Source: Streptomyces sp. NRRL F-6676
GTDB lineage: Bacteria > Actinomycetota > Actinomycetes > Streptomycetales > Streptomycetaceae
DNA length: 59,789 bases
Assembly (NCBI RefSeq): GCF_000725625.1
Contig: NZ_JOHS01000036.1
Location: forward strand, 1 to 59,789
Reading direction: 5' to 3'
The notes under the pieces were generated by a model. The model worked only from the letters and a program-made list of their open reading frames with translations, was not told where the DNA came from and did not search any database. Each line of letters opens with the position of its first letter. The first letter of the stretch is position 1. The translations under genes and the position numbers were made by a program. Positions 28,940 through 38,589 of this stretch are shown piece by piece.

Positions 28940-29800
28940 CTACGCGGCCGCCTGCTCGGACGCCGCCGGGACCGGCCAGTCCACGATGCCGACCGCCGCT
29001 CCGGCGGCCTCCGTGCCGCGGCACTGGGCGTGGTGCCCGCGGCTGAGGGCGTCGAGGTCGAGGTGGCGGGCGAAGGCGGGGTGGGCGGCGAGGCGGCGGG
29101 CGTAGGCCCAGAGGTGCGGGTGCGCGGTGACGCGGTGGACGGCGGTGGCGTCCAGGTGGTGGCGGTGCGCGGTGTCGAACTGGACCAGCGTGGCCCACAA
29201 CTGCACGTCGGCGAGGGTGAGTTCGGTGCCCAGGGCGTACGGCTGGGAGGCGAGCCGGGAGTTCAGGGCGTCCAGGGTACGCAGCAGCTCGGTCAGGGCG
29301 GTCTCGCGTGCGGCCGGGTCGGCGTCGGTGCGGCCGGCGTGCTGGGCGGCCTCGGTGATGCCCTGCTCGCAGAGCCGGCCGACGGCCGCGACGGCCTCCT
29401 CGGCGCCCCGGGGGTGCAGGTCGGGGCCGTGGGCGCCGAAGCGCCGGGCCAGGTCGCGCAGGATGCCGGGGGTGTGGGTGCTGACGATCGTTCCGGTCCA
29501 GTTGTCGCTCAGGACCGGTGCGACGGCCGGACCGGGGTGCTGATGCGAACTGGCCTCGTACAGCGGGCGCAGCGCCTGGTGTCCGCCGTCGGGGGCGTCG
29601 GGGAGGGCGGGCAGCACGGTCACCGGGAGGACGTCGTCGAGGCCGAGGAGGCTGTGCGTGACGGCGATCTGAAGACAGTCCGGACAGGACGGCGACAGAT
29701 GGAGCCGGTAGCGCCGGGGCGCGGCGTAGTAGCCGCTGCGCGCGTCACAGCCGATCCTGCCGCGGAAGGACGGCACGACGGTCGGGGATATGGCGGACAT
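28940..29800 (-). CDS. Xi-class glutathione S-transferase-like protein
   Basis: This 286-residue protein resembles glutathionyl-hydroquinone reductases of the ECM4/YqjG group. The catalytic Cys region is SPSCPDCLQIAV, in place of the usual CPWA, and the C-terminal all-helical domain holds GTELTLADVQLWATLVQFDTAHRHH. Streptomycetes use mycothiol rather than glutathione, so the thiol partner is probably mycothiol. RBS GGGAGA precedes the ATG. It is a single gene ahead of the exporter operon. Confidence 0.8.
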   Translation of the reverse strand: MSAISPTVVPSFRGRIGCDARSGYYAAPRRYRLHLSPSCPDCLQIAVTHSLLGLDDVLPVTVLPALPDAPDGGHQALRPLYEASSHQHPGPAVAPVLSDNWTGTIVSTHTPGILRDLARRFGAHGPDLHPRGAEEAVAAVGRLCEQGITEAAQHAGRTDADPAARETALTELLRTLDALNSRLASQPYALGTELTLADVQLWATLVQFDTAHRHHLDATAVHRVTAHPHLWAYARRLAAHPAFARHLDLDALSRGHHAQCRGTEAAGAAVGIVDWPVPAASEQAAA

Positions 29801-30009
29801 GCGTCTCCCTGGGGTGCTCGGTCACGGGCGTACGAGCGTTCTTTCCCTACTGAATTACTAGGATTACCGTACGGGAGTCTCGGCCCCCGGTCCGACCGCG
29901 TCAAGTGGGCCCGTGCCGCCCGCGCCGGAACGTCTCACCAGGTGAGAAGCGCGGACGGCCCTCACGGCGGGGGCGGCCCCGCACCTCACGGCGGCGGGCG
30001 GCCCCCGCC

Positions 30010-31107
30010 TCACGGCCGCCGCCACACCCCCCGCGCCCGAAGCTTCGGCAGCACGCCCTCGCCGAACCAGTACGCCTCCTCCAGGTGCGGATGGCCGGAG
30101 AGCACGAACTCCTCGATGCCCAGGGCCGCGTACTCGCCGATCCGGTCGGCCACCTCGTCGTGGCTGCCGACCAGCGCCGTGCCCGCGCCGCCGCGCACCA
30201 GGCCGATGCCCGCCCACAGGTTGGGATGGATCTCCAGCCGCTCGCGGCTGCCGCCGTGCAGCGCGCGCATCCGCCGCTGCCCCTCGGACTCGCTGCGGGC
30301 CAGCCCCGCCTGGACGGCCTCGACGGTCTCCGCGTCGAAGCCGTCCAGGAGCCGGTCCGCCTCGGCCCAGGCCTGGGCGGCGGTGTCCCGGGTGATGACG
30401 TGCAGCCGGATACCGAAGCGGATCCGGCGCCCCTCCCGTTCGGCCAGTCCGCGCACCCGGGCGATCTTCTCCGCGACGGCGGCGGGCGGCTCGCCCCAGG
30501 TGAGGTACACATCGGCGTGCCGGGCGGCGATCTCACCCGCGATCGGCGAGGAGCCGCCGAAGTACACCTCGGGGAGCGGATCGGGCACGCGGGCCAGCCG
30601 CGCGTCCTCGACATGGAGATGCCGGCCGCGCGCGTCGACGGTCCGGCCCTCCCACAACTCCCGCACGATGCCCAGGAATTCACCGGTGCGGTGGTAGCGG
30701 GCGTCCTTGTCGAGGAAGTCGCCGTACGCCCGCTGCTCGTGGCTCTCGCCGCCGGTGACGACGTTGAGCAGCAGCCGTCCGCCGGACTGCCGCTGGAAGG
30801 TGGACGCCATCTGCGCGGCGAGGGTCGGCGAGAGGAGACCCGGGCGGAAGGCGACGAGGAACTTCAGCCGCTCGGTGTGCCTGCTGACCATCGCGGTGGT
30901 CAGCCAGGCGTCCTCGCACCAGGCCCCGGTCGGGGTGAGCGCGCCGACGAAGCCCAGGTCCTCGGCGGCGCGGGCGATCTGGCTGAGGTAGGCGACGGTC
31001 GGCGGCCGGTCGCCCGCGGAGCGCGTGGCGGGGGTGCCGTGGCTGCCGCCGACGACGTGCCGGCTGTCGCCGTTGGTCGGCAGGAACCAGTGGAAGACGA
31101 GGGACAC
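30010..31107 (-). CDS. ssuD: SsuD-type alkanesulfonate monooxygenase
   Basis: This 365-residue luciferase-like monooxygenase uses reduced FMN to split C-S bonds of alkanesulfonates, releasing sulfite. It has the typical SsuD start (VFHWFLPTNGDSRHVVGG), the LNVVTGG and FGGSSP flavin-phosphate blocks, and the usual length. The GTG at 31107 is preceded by GGAG. It is the last gene of the sulfur island, 47 bp after the FMN reductase that would supply FMNH2. Confidence 0.88.
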   Translation of the reverse strand: MSLVFHWFLPTNGDSRHVVGGSHGTPATRSAGDRPPTVAYLSQIARAAEDLGFVGALTPTGAWCEDAWLTTAMVSRHTERLKFLVAFRPGLLSPTLAAQMASTFQRQSGGRLLLNVVTGGESHEQRAYGDFLDKDARYHRTGEFLGIVRELWEGRTVDARGRHLHVEDARLARVPDPLPEVYFGGSSPIAGEIAARHADVYLTWGEPPAAVAEKIARVRGLAEREGRRIRFGIRLHVITRDTAAQAWAEADRLLDGFDAETVEAVQAGLARSESEGQRRMRALHGGSRERLEIHPNLWAGIGLVRGGAGTALVGSHDEVADRIGEYAALGIEEFVLSGHPHLEEAYWFGEGVLPKLRARGVWRRP

Positions 31108-31154
31108 GAGGGGACTCCGATCAGGGCGTACGGGCGGGCGGTGGCTGCCGTGGA

Positions 31155-31712
31155 TCAGCCCGTCGCCGCCAGCACCGTCGTGCGGCCGCCGAGCGCCGCC
31201 GAGAACTGGTCGGTGACCCGGGCCAGCCCCTCGGCCGGGCCCGGCGCGAGCGTCGCGGTGCCGTCCTCGCCGACGGTGATGTCCTTGTCGAGCGTGAACC
31301 AGCCCGGCGTGATGTGCGCGGGGCCCATGGAGGCGAGGACCGGGCGCAGGGCGTAGTCGATGGCCAGGACGTGGGCGGTGGTGCCCCCGGTGGCCAGCGG
31401 CAGGACGGTCTTGCCCGCCAGGGCGTACTGCGGCAGCAGGTCGAGCAGCGACTTCAGCAGCCCGGAGTAGGCGGCCTTGTAGACGGGCGTGCCGATCACC
31501 ACCCCGTCCGCCTGCTCGAACAGCGCGGTGGCCCGGACGATCGCCGGGTGCCCGAAGTCGGCCAGGAGCAGCGCCTCGGCGGGCAGGGAGCGGACGTCGA
31601 GCGCGGTCACCCGGTGGCCCTGGGCGGCGAGCCGCCGGTCCAGGTGGCGCAGCAGGCGGGCGGTGCGTGAGGTGGCGGAGGGGCTTCCGGAGACGGACAG
31701 GACGGTGGCCAT
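31155..31712 (-). CDS. ssuE: SsuE-type NAD(P)H-dependent FMN reductase
   Basis: This 185-residue flavodoxin-like reductase has the phosphate-binding SGSPSATSRTARLL near the N-terminus, the GTPVYKAAYSGLLKSLLD block characteristic of SsuE/MsuE, and LPLATGG. It supplies reduced FMN to the luciferase-like monooxygenases encoded on both sides. It lies 59 bp after the preceding gene and 47 bp before ssuD. Confidence 0.88.
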   Translation of the reverse strand: MATVLSVSGSPSATSRTARLLRHLDRRLAAQGHRVTALDVRSLPAEALLLADFGHPAIVRATALFEQADGVVIGTPVYKAAYSGLLKSLLDLLPQYALAGKTVLPLATGGTTAHVLAIDYALRPVLASMGPAHITPGWFTLDKDITVGEDGTATLAPGPAEGLARVTDQFSAALGGRTTVLAATG

Positions 31713-31771
31713 GCGGGGACCTTTCGATGCGTCGGGTCGGTCGGTGGAGGTCGACGGGGCCGAAGGCGGCG

Positions 31772-32920
31772 TCAGTTGGGTCCGAGCGTGTGCCCGCGCC
31801 GCCGCCACTCCTCGGCGAGGAGGGCGTAGGACCGCACCCGGTCGGCGTGGTCGTGGGTGATCGTGGTGACGAGGACCTCGTCCGCGTCCGTGGCCTCCCG
31901 CAGCCGCTCCAGCTCGTCGGCCACCCGGCCGGGCGTGCCGACGAACCGGGTGTCGAGGCGGTCCTGGACGAGCGCCCGGTCCGCGTCGGTCCACGGGTAC
32001 GCGCGCGCCTCCTCGGGCGTCGGGAACGGGATGGCGCCCTCGGCGGTACGGATGCTGCGCACCCAGGGTCCGTACCCGGCGGCGAGGGCGCGCGCGGTGG
32101 CGTCGTCCTCGGCGACGACGACGTCCGCCGAGACGCTGACGTACGGCTTGTCGAGGAACTCGGACGGCTGGAAGAAGGACCGGTAGCCCTCCACCGCCTC
32201 CAGGACGGTGGCCGGGCTGACGTGGTAGTTGGCCGCGAACCGCAGCCCCCGGCGGCCCGCGACCGCCGCGCTCTGCCCGCCGCTGCTGCCCAGGATCCAC
32301 ACCTGGAGGTCGGCGCCCTCGCCGGGCACGGCGTGGGCCTCGACGCCCTCCGGGGAGCGGTAGGTGCCGGCCAGCAGGGCGAGGAGGTCGTCGATCTGCT
32401 CGGCGTAGTCCTGCGGTGCGGCGCCCGGCAGCGAGAGCAGCCGGCGTTGCAGGGCGACACGCGGCGAGCCGAGGAGCTGCGCGACGTCGAACCGGGGCGG
32501 GATGAGCAGGCCGTTGGGGGCCCGCCCGTCGACGACCGGGGTCGCCGTCGGCAGCACCTGGGCCCGCTCCCCCGGCGGACGCCCGCCCGAGCGGCCGAGG
32601 CCCAGGTCGAAACGGCCGGGGTGGACCGTGTCGAGCAGCCCGAACTCCTCCACGGTGGACAGCGCCGTACGGTGTCCGAGCTGCACGGCGCCGGAGCCGA
32701 GCCGGATGGTGGAGGTGGCGGCGGCGGTCAGCGCCAGGACGACGGCGGGCGAGGTGCCGGCGACGCCGGGGTTGAGATGGTGTTCGGCGAACCAGTAGCG
32801 GTTGTAGCCGAGGCGTTCGGCCTGCCGGGCGAGGTCGGCCGAGTTGCGCAGTGCGTCGGCGGCCGTCGAGCCGGACGGGATCGGGACCAGGTCGAGGACG
32901 CCGAGGGTGAGGTCGGACAC
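31772..32920 (-). CDS. MsnO8-type luciferase-like monooxygenase
   Basis: This 382-residue TIM-barrel LLM-class oxidoreductase begins LTLGVLDLVPIPSG with the ADLARQAERLGYNRYWFAEHH block, placing it in the MsnO8-like group, whose substrates are mostly unknown. The flavin-binding ILGSSGGQSA is present. The GTG at 32920 has GGAGGAG 8 bases upstream. In this operon it most likely oxidises an organosulfur compound. Confidence 0.82.
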   Translation of the reverse strand: MSDLTLGVLDLVPIPSGSTAADALRNSADLARQAERLGYNRYWFAEHHLNPGVAGTSPAVVLALTAAATSTIRLGSGAVQLGHRTALSTVEEFGLLDTVHPGRFDLGLGRSGGRPPGERAQVLPTATPVVDGRAPNGLLIPPRFDVAQLLGSPRVALQRRLLSLPGAAPQDYAEQIDDLLALLAGTYRSPEGVEAHAVPGEGADLQVWILGSSGGQSAAVAGRRGLRFAANYHVSPATVLEAVEGYRSFFQPSEFLDKPYVSVSADVVVAEDDATARALAAGYGPWVRSIRTAEGAIPFPTPEEARAYPWTDADRALVQDRLDTRFVGTPGRVADELERLREATDADEVLVTTITHDHADRVRSYALLAEEWRRRGHTLGPN

Positions 32921-33276
32921 GGGCGGACTCCTCCGGGACGGGGCGGCCGGGAGCACGGGGCCCCGGGCGAGTGGTGGGCCGGGGATCTCCCGGCGCGGCA
33001 CGGTGGCGACGGCGGACGGGAACGGTTCGGGGGAGGCGCGGTGCCGGTCGGGCGGCGGCCCGCCGGCGTCGGCGTGCACAGGGAGGACGGTGTGTCCGGA
33101 CCGCTCGCGGTGGCGGCGGACCTGCGGCCGCCCCTCCGCGCAGGTGGGCGGCGGGCGGAAGCGGGTGGCGTGGAACAGCCCGCGCGTGCCTCTCCCCCAC
33201 GCCGAAGGCACGGGTGGGGGTGAGGGCACCGGTGAGCGGATCGGGGGGTGGACGACGAGGGTGGGGGCGGGGAACG
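32921..33276. other. 356-bp gap within the sulfur operon, with a hairpin
   Basis: This is the only long gap in the minus-strand sulfur operon. No conserved protein was seen, although one frame stays open through it. It holds an inverted repeat (33189-33200 with 33214-33225) that could attenuate or process the transcript, and possibly an internal promoter for the three distal genes. Confidence 0.4.
33189..33225. terminator. Hairpin in the gap of the sulfur operon
   Basis: The arms CCTCTCCCCCAC and GTGGGGGTGAGG pair at 11 of 12 positions around a 13-nt loop. There is no U-run. It may be a partial terminator or an RNA-stability element that lowers expression of the distal MsnO8/SsuE/SsuD genes. 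Confidence 0.3.
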
Positions 33277-34713
33277 TCACGACGCCACCCGCTGCTCGGC
33301 GCCCGCGCGCTCCGGCTGCGTCCGCCGCCCGTCGTGCGCGTGGTCCGGGTGGTCGATCCCGAGGTGGTCGCGCAGGGTGGTGCCCTCGTACTCGGTGCGG
33401 AAGACGCCCCGTTCCTGGAGCAGCGGGACGACCGTGTCGGCGAACTCGTCGAGGCCGCCGGGGGTGAGGTGCGGGACGAGGATGAACCCGTCGCTCGCGT
33501 CGGCCTGCACGAACGCGTCGATGGTCCGGGCGACGGTGGCGGGCGAGCCCACGAAGCTCTGCCGGTTGCCGGTGTGGATGACCAGGTCCCGGATGGACCA
33601 GTCGTGCGCGGCGGCGAGTTCACGCCACTCACGGGCGACGGCCAGCCGGTCGTGGTATTCGCGCACTTGGGCGCGCCCGCGCACGAGGTGCTCGTCGCCG
33701 GTGTCCGGGTCGATGTCGGGCAGCGGGCCCTCGGGGTCGTACGAGGACAGGTCCCGGTTCCAGACGAATTCCAGGTGCCGCAGGGCGGTGGCCCCGCTGA
33801 CCTGGAGGCGGCGCACCTCGCGGGCGCGCTCCTCCGCCTCGGCGTCGGTGTCGCCGAGCACGAAGGTGGCGGCGGGCAGGATGAGCAACTGGTCGTGGCG
33901 GCGGCCGTACCTGGCGAGGCGGGACTTGACGTCGGTGTAGAAGGCCTTGCCCGCGTCGAGTTGCGCGTGCCTGCTGAAGATCGCGTCGGCGCTCGACGCG
34001 GCGAACTCGCGGCCCTCCTCGGAGTCGCCGGCCTGGAAGATCACCGGGCGGCCCTGCGGGGAGCGCTCCACGTTGAACTGCCCGTGGATGTCGAAGTGCC
34101 GGCCGGTGTGGACGAAGGAGCCGGCCTTCGCGTCCCGCAGGAAGGTGCCGGTGGCCGGGTCGGCGACGATCTCGTCGCCGTGCCAGGAGTCGAAGAGTTC
34201 GTGCGCGGCGGTGAGGAACTCCTTGGCGCGGGAGTACCGCTCCTCCTGCGGCAGGAAGCCGCCGCGCCGGAAGTTCTCGCCGGTGAAGGCGTCCCAGGAG
34301 GTGACGACGTTCCAGGCGGCGCGCCCGTCGGAGAGGTGGTCGAGGCTGGCGAACTGGCGGGCCACCTCGTAGGGCTCGTTGAAGGTGGAGTTGATGGTGC
34401 CGGCCAGCCCGAGCCGGTCGGTGACGGCGGCGAGCGCGGCCAGGACGGTGAAGGTGTCCGGGCGGCCCACGACGTCCAGGTCGTAGATCTTGCCGCCCTG
34501 TTCGCGCAGTCTCAGGCCCTCGGCGAGGAAGAGGAAGTCGAACTTGGCGCGTTCGGCGGTGCGCGCGAAGTGGACGAAGGAGGCGAACTCGATGTGGCTG
34601 CCGGCCTCCGGGTCGCTCCACACGGTGGTGTTGTTGACGCCGGGGAAGTGGGCGGCCAGATGGATCTGCTTCAGCGGCCTGCCGGTGTCGGTCGGGTGCG
34701 GGGGCTTGGTCAT
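33277..34713 (-). CDS. NtaA/SnaA/DmoA-type FMN-dependent monooxygenase
   Basis: This 478-residue enzyme belongs to the large LLM subfamily of nitrilotriacetate, dibenzothiophene-sulfone and dimethylsulfide monooxygenases and B. subtilis YtnJ. Blocks seen: QIHLAAHFPGVNNTTVW, FDFLFLAEGLRLR, GLAGTINSTFNEPYEVARQFASLDHLSDGRAAWNVVTS, and FQAGDSEEGREFAA, which binds FMN phosphate. By analogy with YtnJ it would oxidise an S-substituted cysteine derivative. It is 20 bp after the next LLM gene in the same operon. Confidence 0.85.
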   Translation of the reverse strand: MTKPPHPTDTGRPLKQIHLAAHFPGVNNTTVWSDPEAGSHIEFASFVHFARTAERAKFDFLFLAEGLRLREQGGKIYDLDVVGRPDTFTVLAALAAVTDRLGLAGTINSTFNEPYEVARQFASLDHLSDGRAAWNVVTSWDAFTGENFRRGGFLPQEERYSRAKEFLTAAHELFDSWHGDEIVADPATGTFLRDAKAGSFVHTGRHFDIHGQFNVERSPQGRPVIFQAGDSEEGREFAASSADAIFSRHAQLDAGKAFYTDVKSRLARYGRRHDQLLILPAATFVLGDTDAEAEERAREVRRLQVSGATALRHLEFVWNRDLSSYDPEGPLPDIDPDTGDEHLVRGRAQVREYHDRLAVAREWRELAAAHDWSIRDLVIHTGNRQSFVGSPATVARTIDAFVQADASDGFILVPHLTPGGLDEFADTVVPLLQERGVFRTEYEGTTLRDHLGIDHPDHAHDGRRTQPERAGAEQRVAS

Positions 34714-34733
34714 GGTGGGTACGTCCCTCCGGC

Positions 34734-35942
34734 TCAGACGGCCGCGTAGCGGTTGGCGGGGCGGGCGAGGCCGAGGAGGCCGCGCAGGGTGTCCGCCTCG
34801 TAGGCGCGGCGGAAGAGGCCGCGGCGCTGGAGTTCGGGCACCAGGAGCCGGCCGACGGCCGGCAGGTCCTGCCCGGTGACGGCGGGCCGCAACCGGAAGC
34901 CGGACAGCCCGGCCTCCCGCAACTCCTGGAGCTGGTCCGCCAGTTCGGCGGGCGTCCCGGCGAAGACACGGGCGTCGGAGGTGTACGGGGCTCCGGCGAG
35001 GTCGTCCAGCCGGGCGAGCCGGTCCTCGGCGGCGGCCCGGGTCTCGTCCAGGAACACCACCAGGTCGCCGAAGACGTGCAGGGGCTCGCCCGCGCGCCCG
35101 GCGGCCTCCTGTTCGGCGCGGATCTCGGCGACGATCGCGCGTGCCTGGCCGGTGTCGTGCGGGGTGACGTAGCCGACGTCGGCCTGCCGGGCCACCAGCC
35201 GGTAGGGGACGGTCTGGTGGGCGAGGGCGGTGACGAGCGGCTGGCCCTGGGGCGGTCGCGGGGTGATCGAGGGGCCCTTGACGCGGAAGAAGCGGCCCTC
35301 GAAGTCGATGTAGTGCAGCTTGTCCCGGTCGACGAAGCGGCCGGTGGCCACGTCCCGGATCTCGGCGTCGTCCTCCCAGCTGTCCCAGAGCCGCCGTACC
35401 ACCTCGACGTAGTCGGCGGCCTCGTCGAACAGGTCGGTGACCGGGGGCTGGGCGGACAGGTCCTCGGCGAGGTCGACGCGCGGAACGCGACGGCGGCCGA
35501 AGTGGTCGGCCTCGTGGGGCCGGGCGCTGATCCGCACCCTCAGTCCGGCCCGGCCGCCGCTGACGTGGTCGAGGGTGGCGATCGCCTTGGAGAGGTGGAA
35601 CGGCTCGGTGTGCGTGGCCACCACGGTCGGGACGAGGCCGATGTGCCGGGTCAGCGGGGCGATCCGGGAGGCGATCAGTACGGCGTCGAGCCGGCCGCGT
35701 ACCTGGTCGGTGCGGTCGTCGGGGTCGAGGAGGAGGGAGGACTGGAGGCCGAGGCCGTCCTCGATCGTGACGAAGTCGAGCAGCCCCCGCTCGGCCTCGG
35801 CGATCTGGTCGGCCCAGTACCCGGCGGTGAACAGCTCCCGGGGGCGGGAGACCGGCTCGCGCCAGGAGGCGGGGTGCCAGCCGGTGCCGTCGAGGGCGAC
35901 GGCGAGATGGAGGGGGGAGGGGGCGGTGGACGTGTCGGACAC
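34734..35942 (-). CDS. Luciferase-like monooxygenase, NtaA-related
   Basis: This 402-residue LLM-class flavin monooxygenase has the barrel start LHLAVALDGTGWHPASWR, then LDFVTIEDGLGLQ, THTEPFHLSKAIATLDHVSGGRAGLRV and, in the later part, a QPLVTALAHQTVPYRLVARQADVGYV flavin region. It resembles partial NtaA proteins and may need the neighbouring FMN reductase. The GTG at 35942 is preceded by AGGAAGG. It lies 40 bp after the acetyltransferase gene. Confidence 0.82.
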   Translation of the reverse strand: MSDTSTAPSPLHLAVALDGTGWHPASWREPVSRPRELFTAGYWADQIAEAERGLLDFVTIEDGLGLQSSLLLDPDDRTDQVRGRLDAVLIASRIAPLTRHIGLVPTVVATHTEPFHLSKAIATLDHVSGGRAGLRVRISARPHEADHFGRRRVPRVDLAEDLSAQPPVTDLFDEAADYVEVVRRLWDSWEDDAEIRDVATGRFVDRDKLHYIDFEGRFFRVKGPSITPRPPQGQPLVTALAHQTVPYRLVARQADVGYVTPHDTGQARAIVAEIRAEQEAAGRAGEPLHVFGDLVVFLDETRAAAEDRLARLDDLAGAPYTSDARVFAGTPAELADQLQELREAGLSGFRLRPAVTGQDLPAVGRLLVPELQRRGLFRRAYEADTLRGLLGLARPANRYAAV

Positions 35943-35982
35943 GGGGAAGGCCTTCCTGGAGGTCCGTGGCGGGGAGGACGGG

Positions 35983-36747
35983 TCAGAGGTGAGGCCGCGC
36001 ACCGGACGTGCGCGGGGCCGTCGCCGGCGTCCGCACCTGGAGGATCGTCGTCCGGCGCCGGAGCGTGAAGCCGAGCGACTCGTACAGCCCGATCGCCCGC
36101 GCGTTGCTCGCGGCGGCGTGCAGGAACGGGGTCTCCCCGCGCTCGCGGATGCCCGCCGCGACCGCGCGGACCAGCCGGGTGGCCAGGCCCCGGCCGCGGT
36201 GGGCGGGGTCGGTGCAGACCGCGCTGATCTCCGTCCAGCCGGGCACCCGCAGCCGCTCACCGGCCATGGCGATCAGCCGTCCCCGGTGCCGGATGCCGAG
36301 GTAGGTGCCGAGTTCGACGGTCCGGGCGAGGAACGGGCCGGGTTCGGTGCGGGCGATGAGGTCCAGGATCTCGGGGACGTCGTCGGGGCCGAGCCGTACG
36401 GCCTCGGGGTCGGGCTCGGCGCGCAGGGCGGTGGCGACGAGCTGGACGCCCTGTCCGCCGCCGACGGTCTCCCAGCCGGCGGGGACGCTGCCGACTCCCT
36501 TGATCTGTACGAGAGCCGACGGCCCGGCGAGGGTGTGCAGGTCGGCCCAGGCGGCCGGGTCCACGGGTTCTGCGACGGCGGCGAACGCGTAGACGTCGGC
36601 CGGATAGCGGGCGGCCCGGCCGACGCGCTCGGCGAACCGGGCGGCGTGCGGCCCGGTGAGCGCGGCCCACACGGGGTTGTCCAGGAGGTGCGGTGCGGGC
36701 GGGGCGGCGGGGGCCTCGTCCGCGGAGAGGTCGATCGTGTGCGCCAT
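35983..36747 (-). CDS. GNAT N-acetyltransferase
   Basis: This 254-residue protein has a C-terminal GNAT domain (about 120-240). The acetyl-CoA motif A is EISAVCTDPAHRGRGLATRLVRAVAAGI and motif B is HAAASNARAIGLYESLGF. The N-terminal half is of the FR47-like type. In B. subtilis modified-cysteine operons an acetyltransferase N-acetylates the S-substituted cysteine before oxidation. Its position between the binding protein and monooxygenase genes suggests the same step here. The substrate is inferred, not shown. Confidence 0.82.
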   Translation of the reverse strand: MAHTIDLSADEAPAAPPAPHLLDNPVWAALTGPHAARFAERVGRAARYPADVYAFAAVAEPVDPAAWADLHTLAGPSALVQIKGVGSVPAGWETVGGGQGVQLVATALRAEPDPEAVRLGPDDVPEILDLIARTEPGPFLARTVELGTYLGIRHRGRLIAMAGERLRVPGWTEISAVCTDPAHRGRGLATRLVRAVAAGIRERGETPFLHAAASNARAIGLYESLGFTLRRRTTILQVRTPATAPRTSGARPHL

Positions 36748-36789
36748 GGTGGCGGGGTCCTTACGGGTCGGAGAGGGGCCGGGCCGGGG

Positions 36790-37779
36790 CTACTTGTTGC
36801 TGCGGGGCAGTCCTGGCGGGTTCACCTCGGACGTGGTCACGGCCTCGTCCGACAGTCCCCAGCGGCTCAGCACCTTCGCGTAGGTGCCGTTCCCGATGAC
36901 GTGGTTGAGCGCGTCGGCGAGCGGTTTCGCCAGCCCGCTGTCCTTCTTGGTGGTGGCCGCGATGAGTCCCTGGAGGGTGGCCCCGGCACCGGAGCAGGTG
37001 CCGGCGATCTCCGACTCACCGGCGGTGGCGACGTGGTAGGCGGCGGTCGGGTTGGGGCCGAGCGCGAGGTCGATCCGGCCGGAGCGGAGGGCGAGGTAGG
37101 TGTCGGTGGGGTTCTGGTAGTACTTGATGTCGACCGGCTTACGGCCGGCCTTCACATTGGTCCTGCTCCACTCGACGAGCAGCTTCTCCTGGTTGGTGCC
37201 GCTGCTCACGGCGACGGTCCGGCCCGCCACGCCCTTCGGGCCGGTGACCTTCAGCCCGCTGCCCTTCTTCGCCTCGAAGGCGAGGTTGTCCTCGCGGTAG
37301 GAGGCGAAGTCGTACTTCTCCTTGCGCTCCTCGGTGACGGTGATGTTGCTGAAGCCGACGTCGTACTTGGCGCTGTCGAGGCCGACGAAGATGTTCTCCC
37401 AGGAGACCGGGTTGAGGTGCGCCTTGAGCCCGAGCACGTCGGCGACGAGGTGCGCGAGGTCGGGTTCCACCCCGATGACGGTCTTGTCGTCGGTGGCGTA
37501 GAAGGTGAGCGGTGCCGCGGAGCCGGAGGAGTCGGCGATCTCCAGGGTGCCTCTCCTGCGGATGCGGGCCGGGACCTCGGCGGCGAGGGAGGCGACCTTG
37601 CCCGTGGTGACGCGGGCCCGGTCGGGGCTGGTGTCGATCGTCGTCCTCGCGGTGGCGCCCGGGGTGGCCGCGACCTCGGCCGTGGCGCCGTCGTCGGGGT
37701 TGCCGCAGGCGGTGAGGGCGAGGGCGGCGGCGAGTCCGAGCGCGGTCGCGGCGGTGCGGCGGGTGAGCGGGGCGGTCAT
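36790..37779 (-). CDS. ABC transporter substrate-binding lipoprotein 1
   Basis: This 329-residue lipoprotein has a signal peptide with lipobox LTACGN (Cys25 region), followed by a family-3 polar-amino-acid-type binding domain: VIGVEPDLAHLVADVLGLK, YDVGFSNITVTEERKEKYDF and GRTVAVSSGTNQEKLL. It is paired with a second binding protein at 39657-40601 and one ATPase. The ligand is likely cystine or an S-modified cysteine, based on the operon. Confidence 0.88.
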   Translation of the reverse strand: MTAPLTRRTAATALGLAAALALTACGNPDDGATAEVAATPGATARTTIDTSPDRARVTTGKVASLAAEVPARIRRRGTLEIADSSGSAAPLTFYATDDKTVIGVEPDLAHLVADVLGLKAHLNPVSWENIFVGLDSAKYDVGFSNITVTEERKEKYDFASYREDNLAFEAKKGSGLKVTGPKGVAGRTVAVSSGTNQEKLLVEWSRTNVKAGRKPVDIKYYQNPTDTYLALRSGRIDLALGPNPTAAYHVATAGESEIAGTCSGAGATLQGLIAATTKKDSGLAKPLADALNHVIGNGTYAKVLSRWGLSDEAVTTSEVNPPGLPRSNK

Positions 37780-37824
37780 GAGCGTGCTCCTGGTGGTCGG
37801 CGAAGTGGCGGGGCGGGCGGCCGG

Positions 37825-38589
37825 TCAGAGGACCTTGGAGAGGAACGCCCGGGTGCGCGCGTGACGCGGGTCGTCCAGGACGGCCGCGGGCGGGCCCTGT
37901 TCCACCACGACCCCGCCGTCCATGAACACCACGGTGTCGGCGACCTCGCGGGCGAAGCCGATCTCGTGGGTGACGACGATCATCGTGGTTCCGGTGCGGG
38001 CCAGGTCCTTGATGACGTCGAGGACCTCGCCGACCAGTTCCGGGTCGAGCGCGGAGGTGGGCTCGTCGAAGAGCAGCACCTTGGGTTCGAGGGCGAGCGC
38101 GCGGGCGATGGCGACGCGCTGCTGCTGGCCGCCGGACAGCTGGCGCGGATAGGCGTCCGCCTTGTCCGCGAGCCCGACCCGGTCCAGCAGCCGGCGGGCG
38201 GTCTCGCGCGCCTCCTTGCGGGGGCGGCGCAGCGCGGAGACGGGGGCCTCGATCAGGTTCTCCAGCACGGTCAGATGCGGGAAGAGGTTGAAGTTCTGGA
38301 AGACGAACCCGATGTGGGTGCGCTGCCGCAGGACGTCCTTCTCCTTGAGTTCGTGCAGCTTGTCCCCGGCGCGGCGGTAGCCGATGAGTTCGCCGTCGAT
38401 GCTGATCCAGCCGCTGTTGACCTTCTCCAGGTGGTTGATGGTGCGCAGCAGCGTGGACTTGCCCGACCCGGACGGGCCGAGGATCACGGTGACCTCGCCG
38501 GCGCGGACGGTGAGGTTCACGCCGCGCAGGACCTCCAGCGGGCCGAAGCTCTTGTGGACGCCGTGGACGTCCACCATGACCTCGCTCAT
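37825..38589 (-). CDS. Amino-acid ABC transporter ATP-binding protein
   Basis: This 254-residue ATPase of the GlnQ/TcyN class has Walker [11 protein letters not shown]-loop [10 protein letters not shown], signature LSGGQQQR, Walker [14 protein letters not shown] and switch His in VVTHEIGFA. Its ATG overlaps the permease stop by 4 bp. It is the only import ATPase in the island, so it presumably serves both permeases (38586-39653 and 42397-43410). Confidence 0.92.
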   Translation of the reverse strand: MSEVMVDVHGVHKSFGPLEVLRGVNLTVRAGEVTVILGPSGSGKSTLLRTINHLEKVNSGWISIDGELIGYRRAGDKLHELKEKDVLRQRTHIGFVFQNFNLFPHLTVLENLIEAPVSALRRPRKEARETARRLLDRVGLADKADAYPRQLSGGQQQRVAIARALALEPKVLLFDEPTSALDPELVGEVLDVIKDLARTGTTMIVVTHEIGFAREVADTVVFMDGGVVVEQGPPAAVLDDPRHARTRAFLSKVL

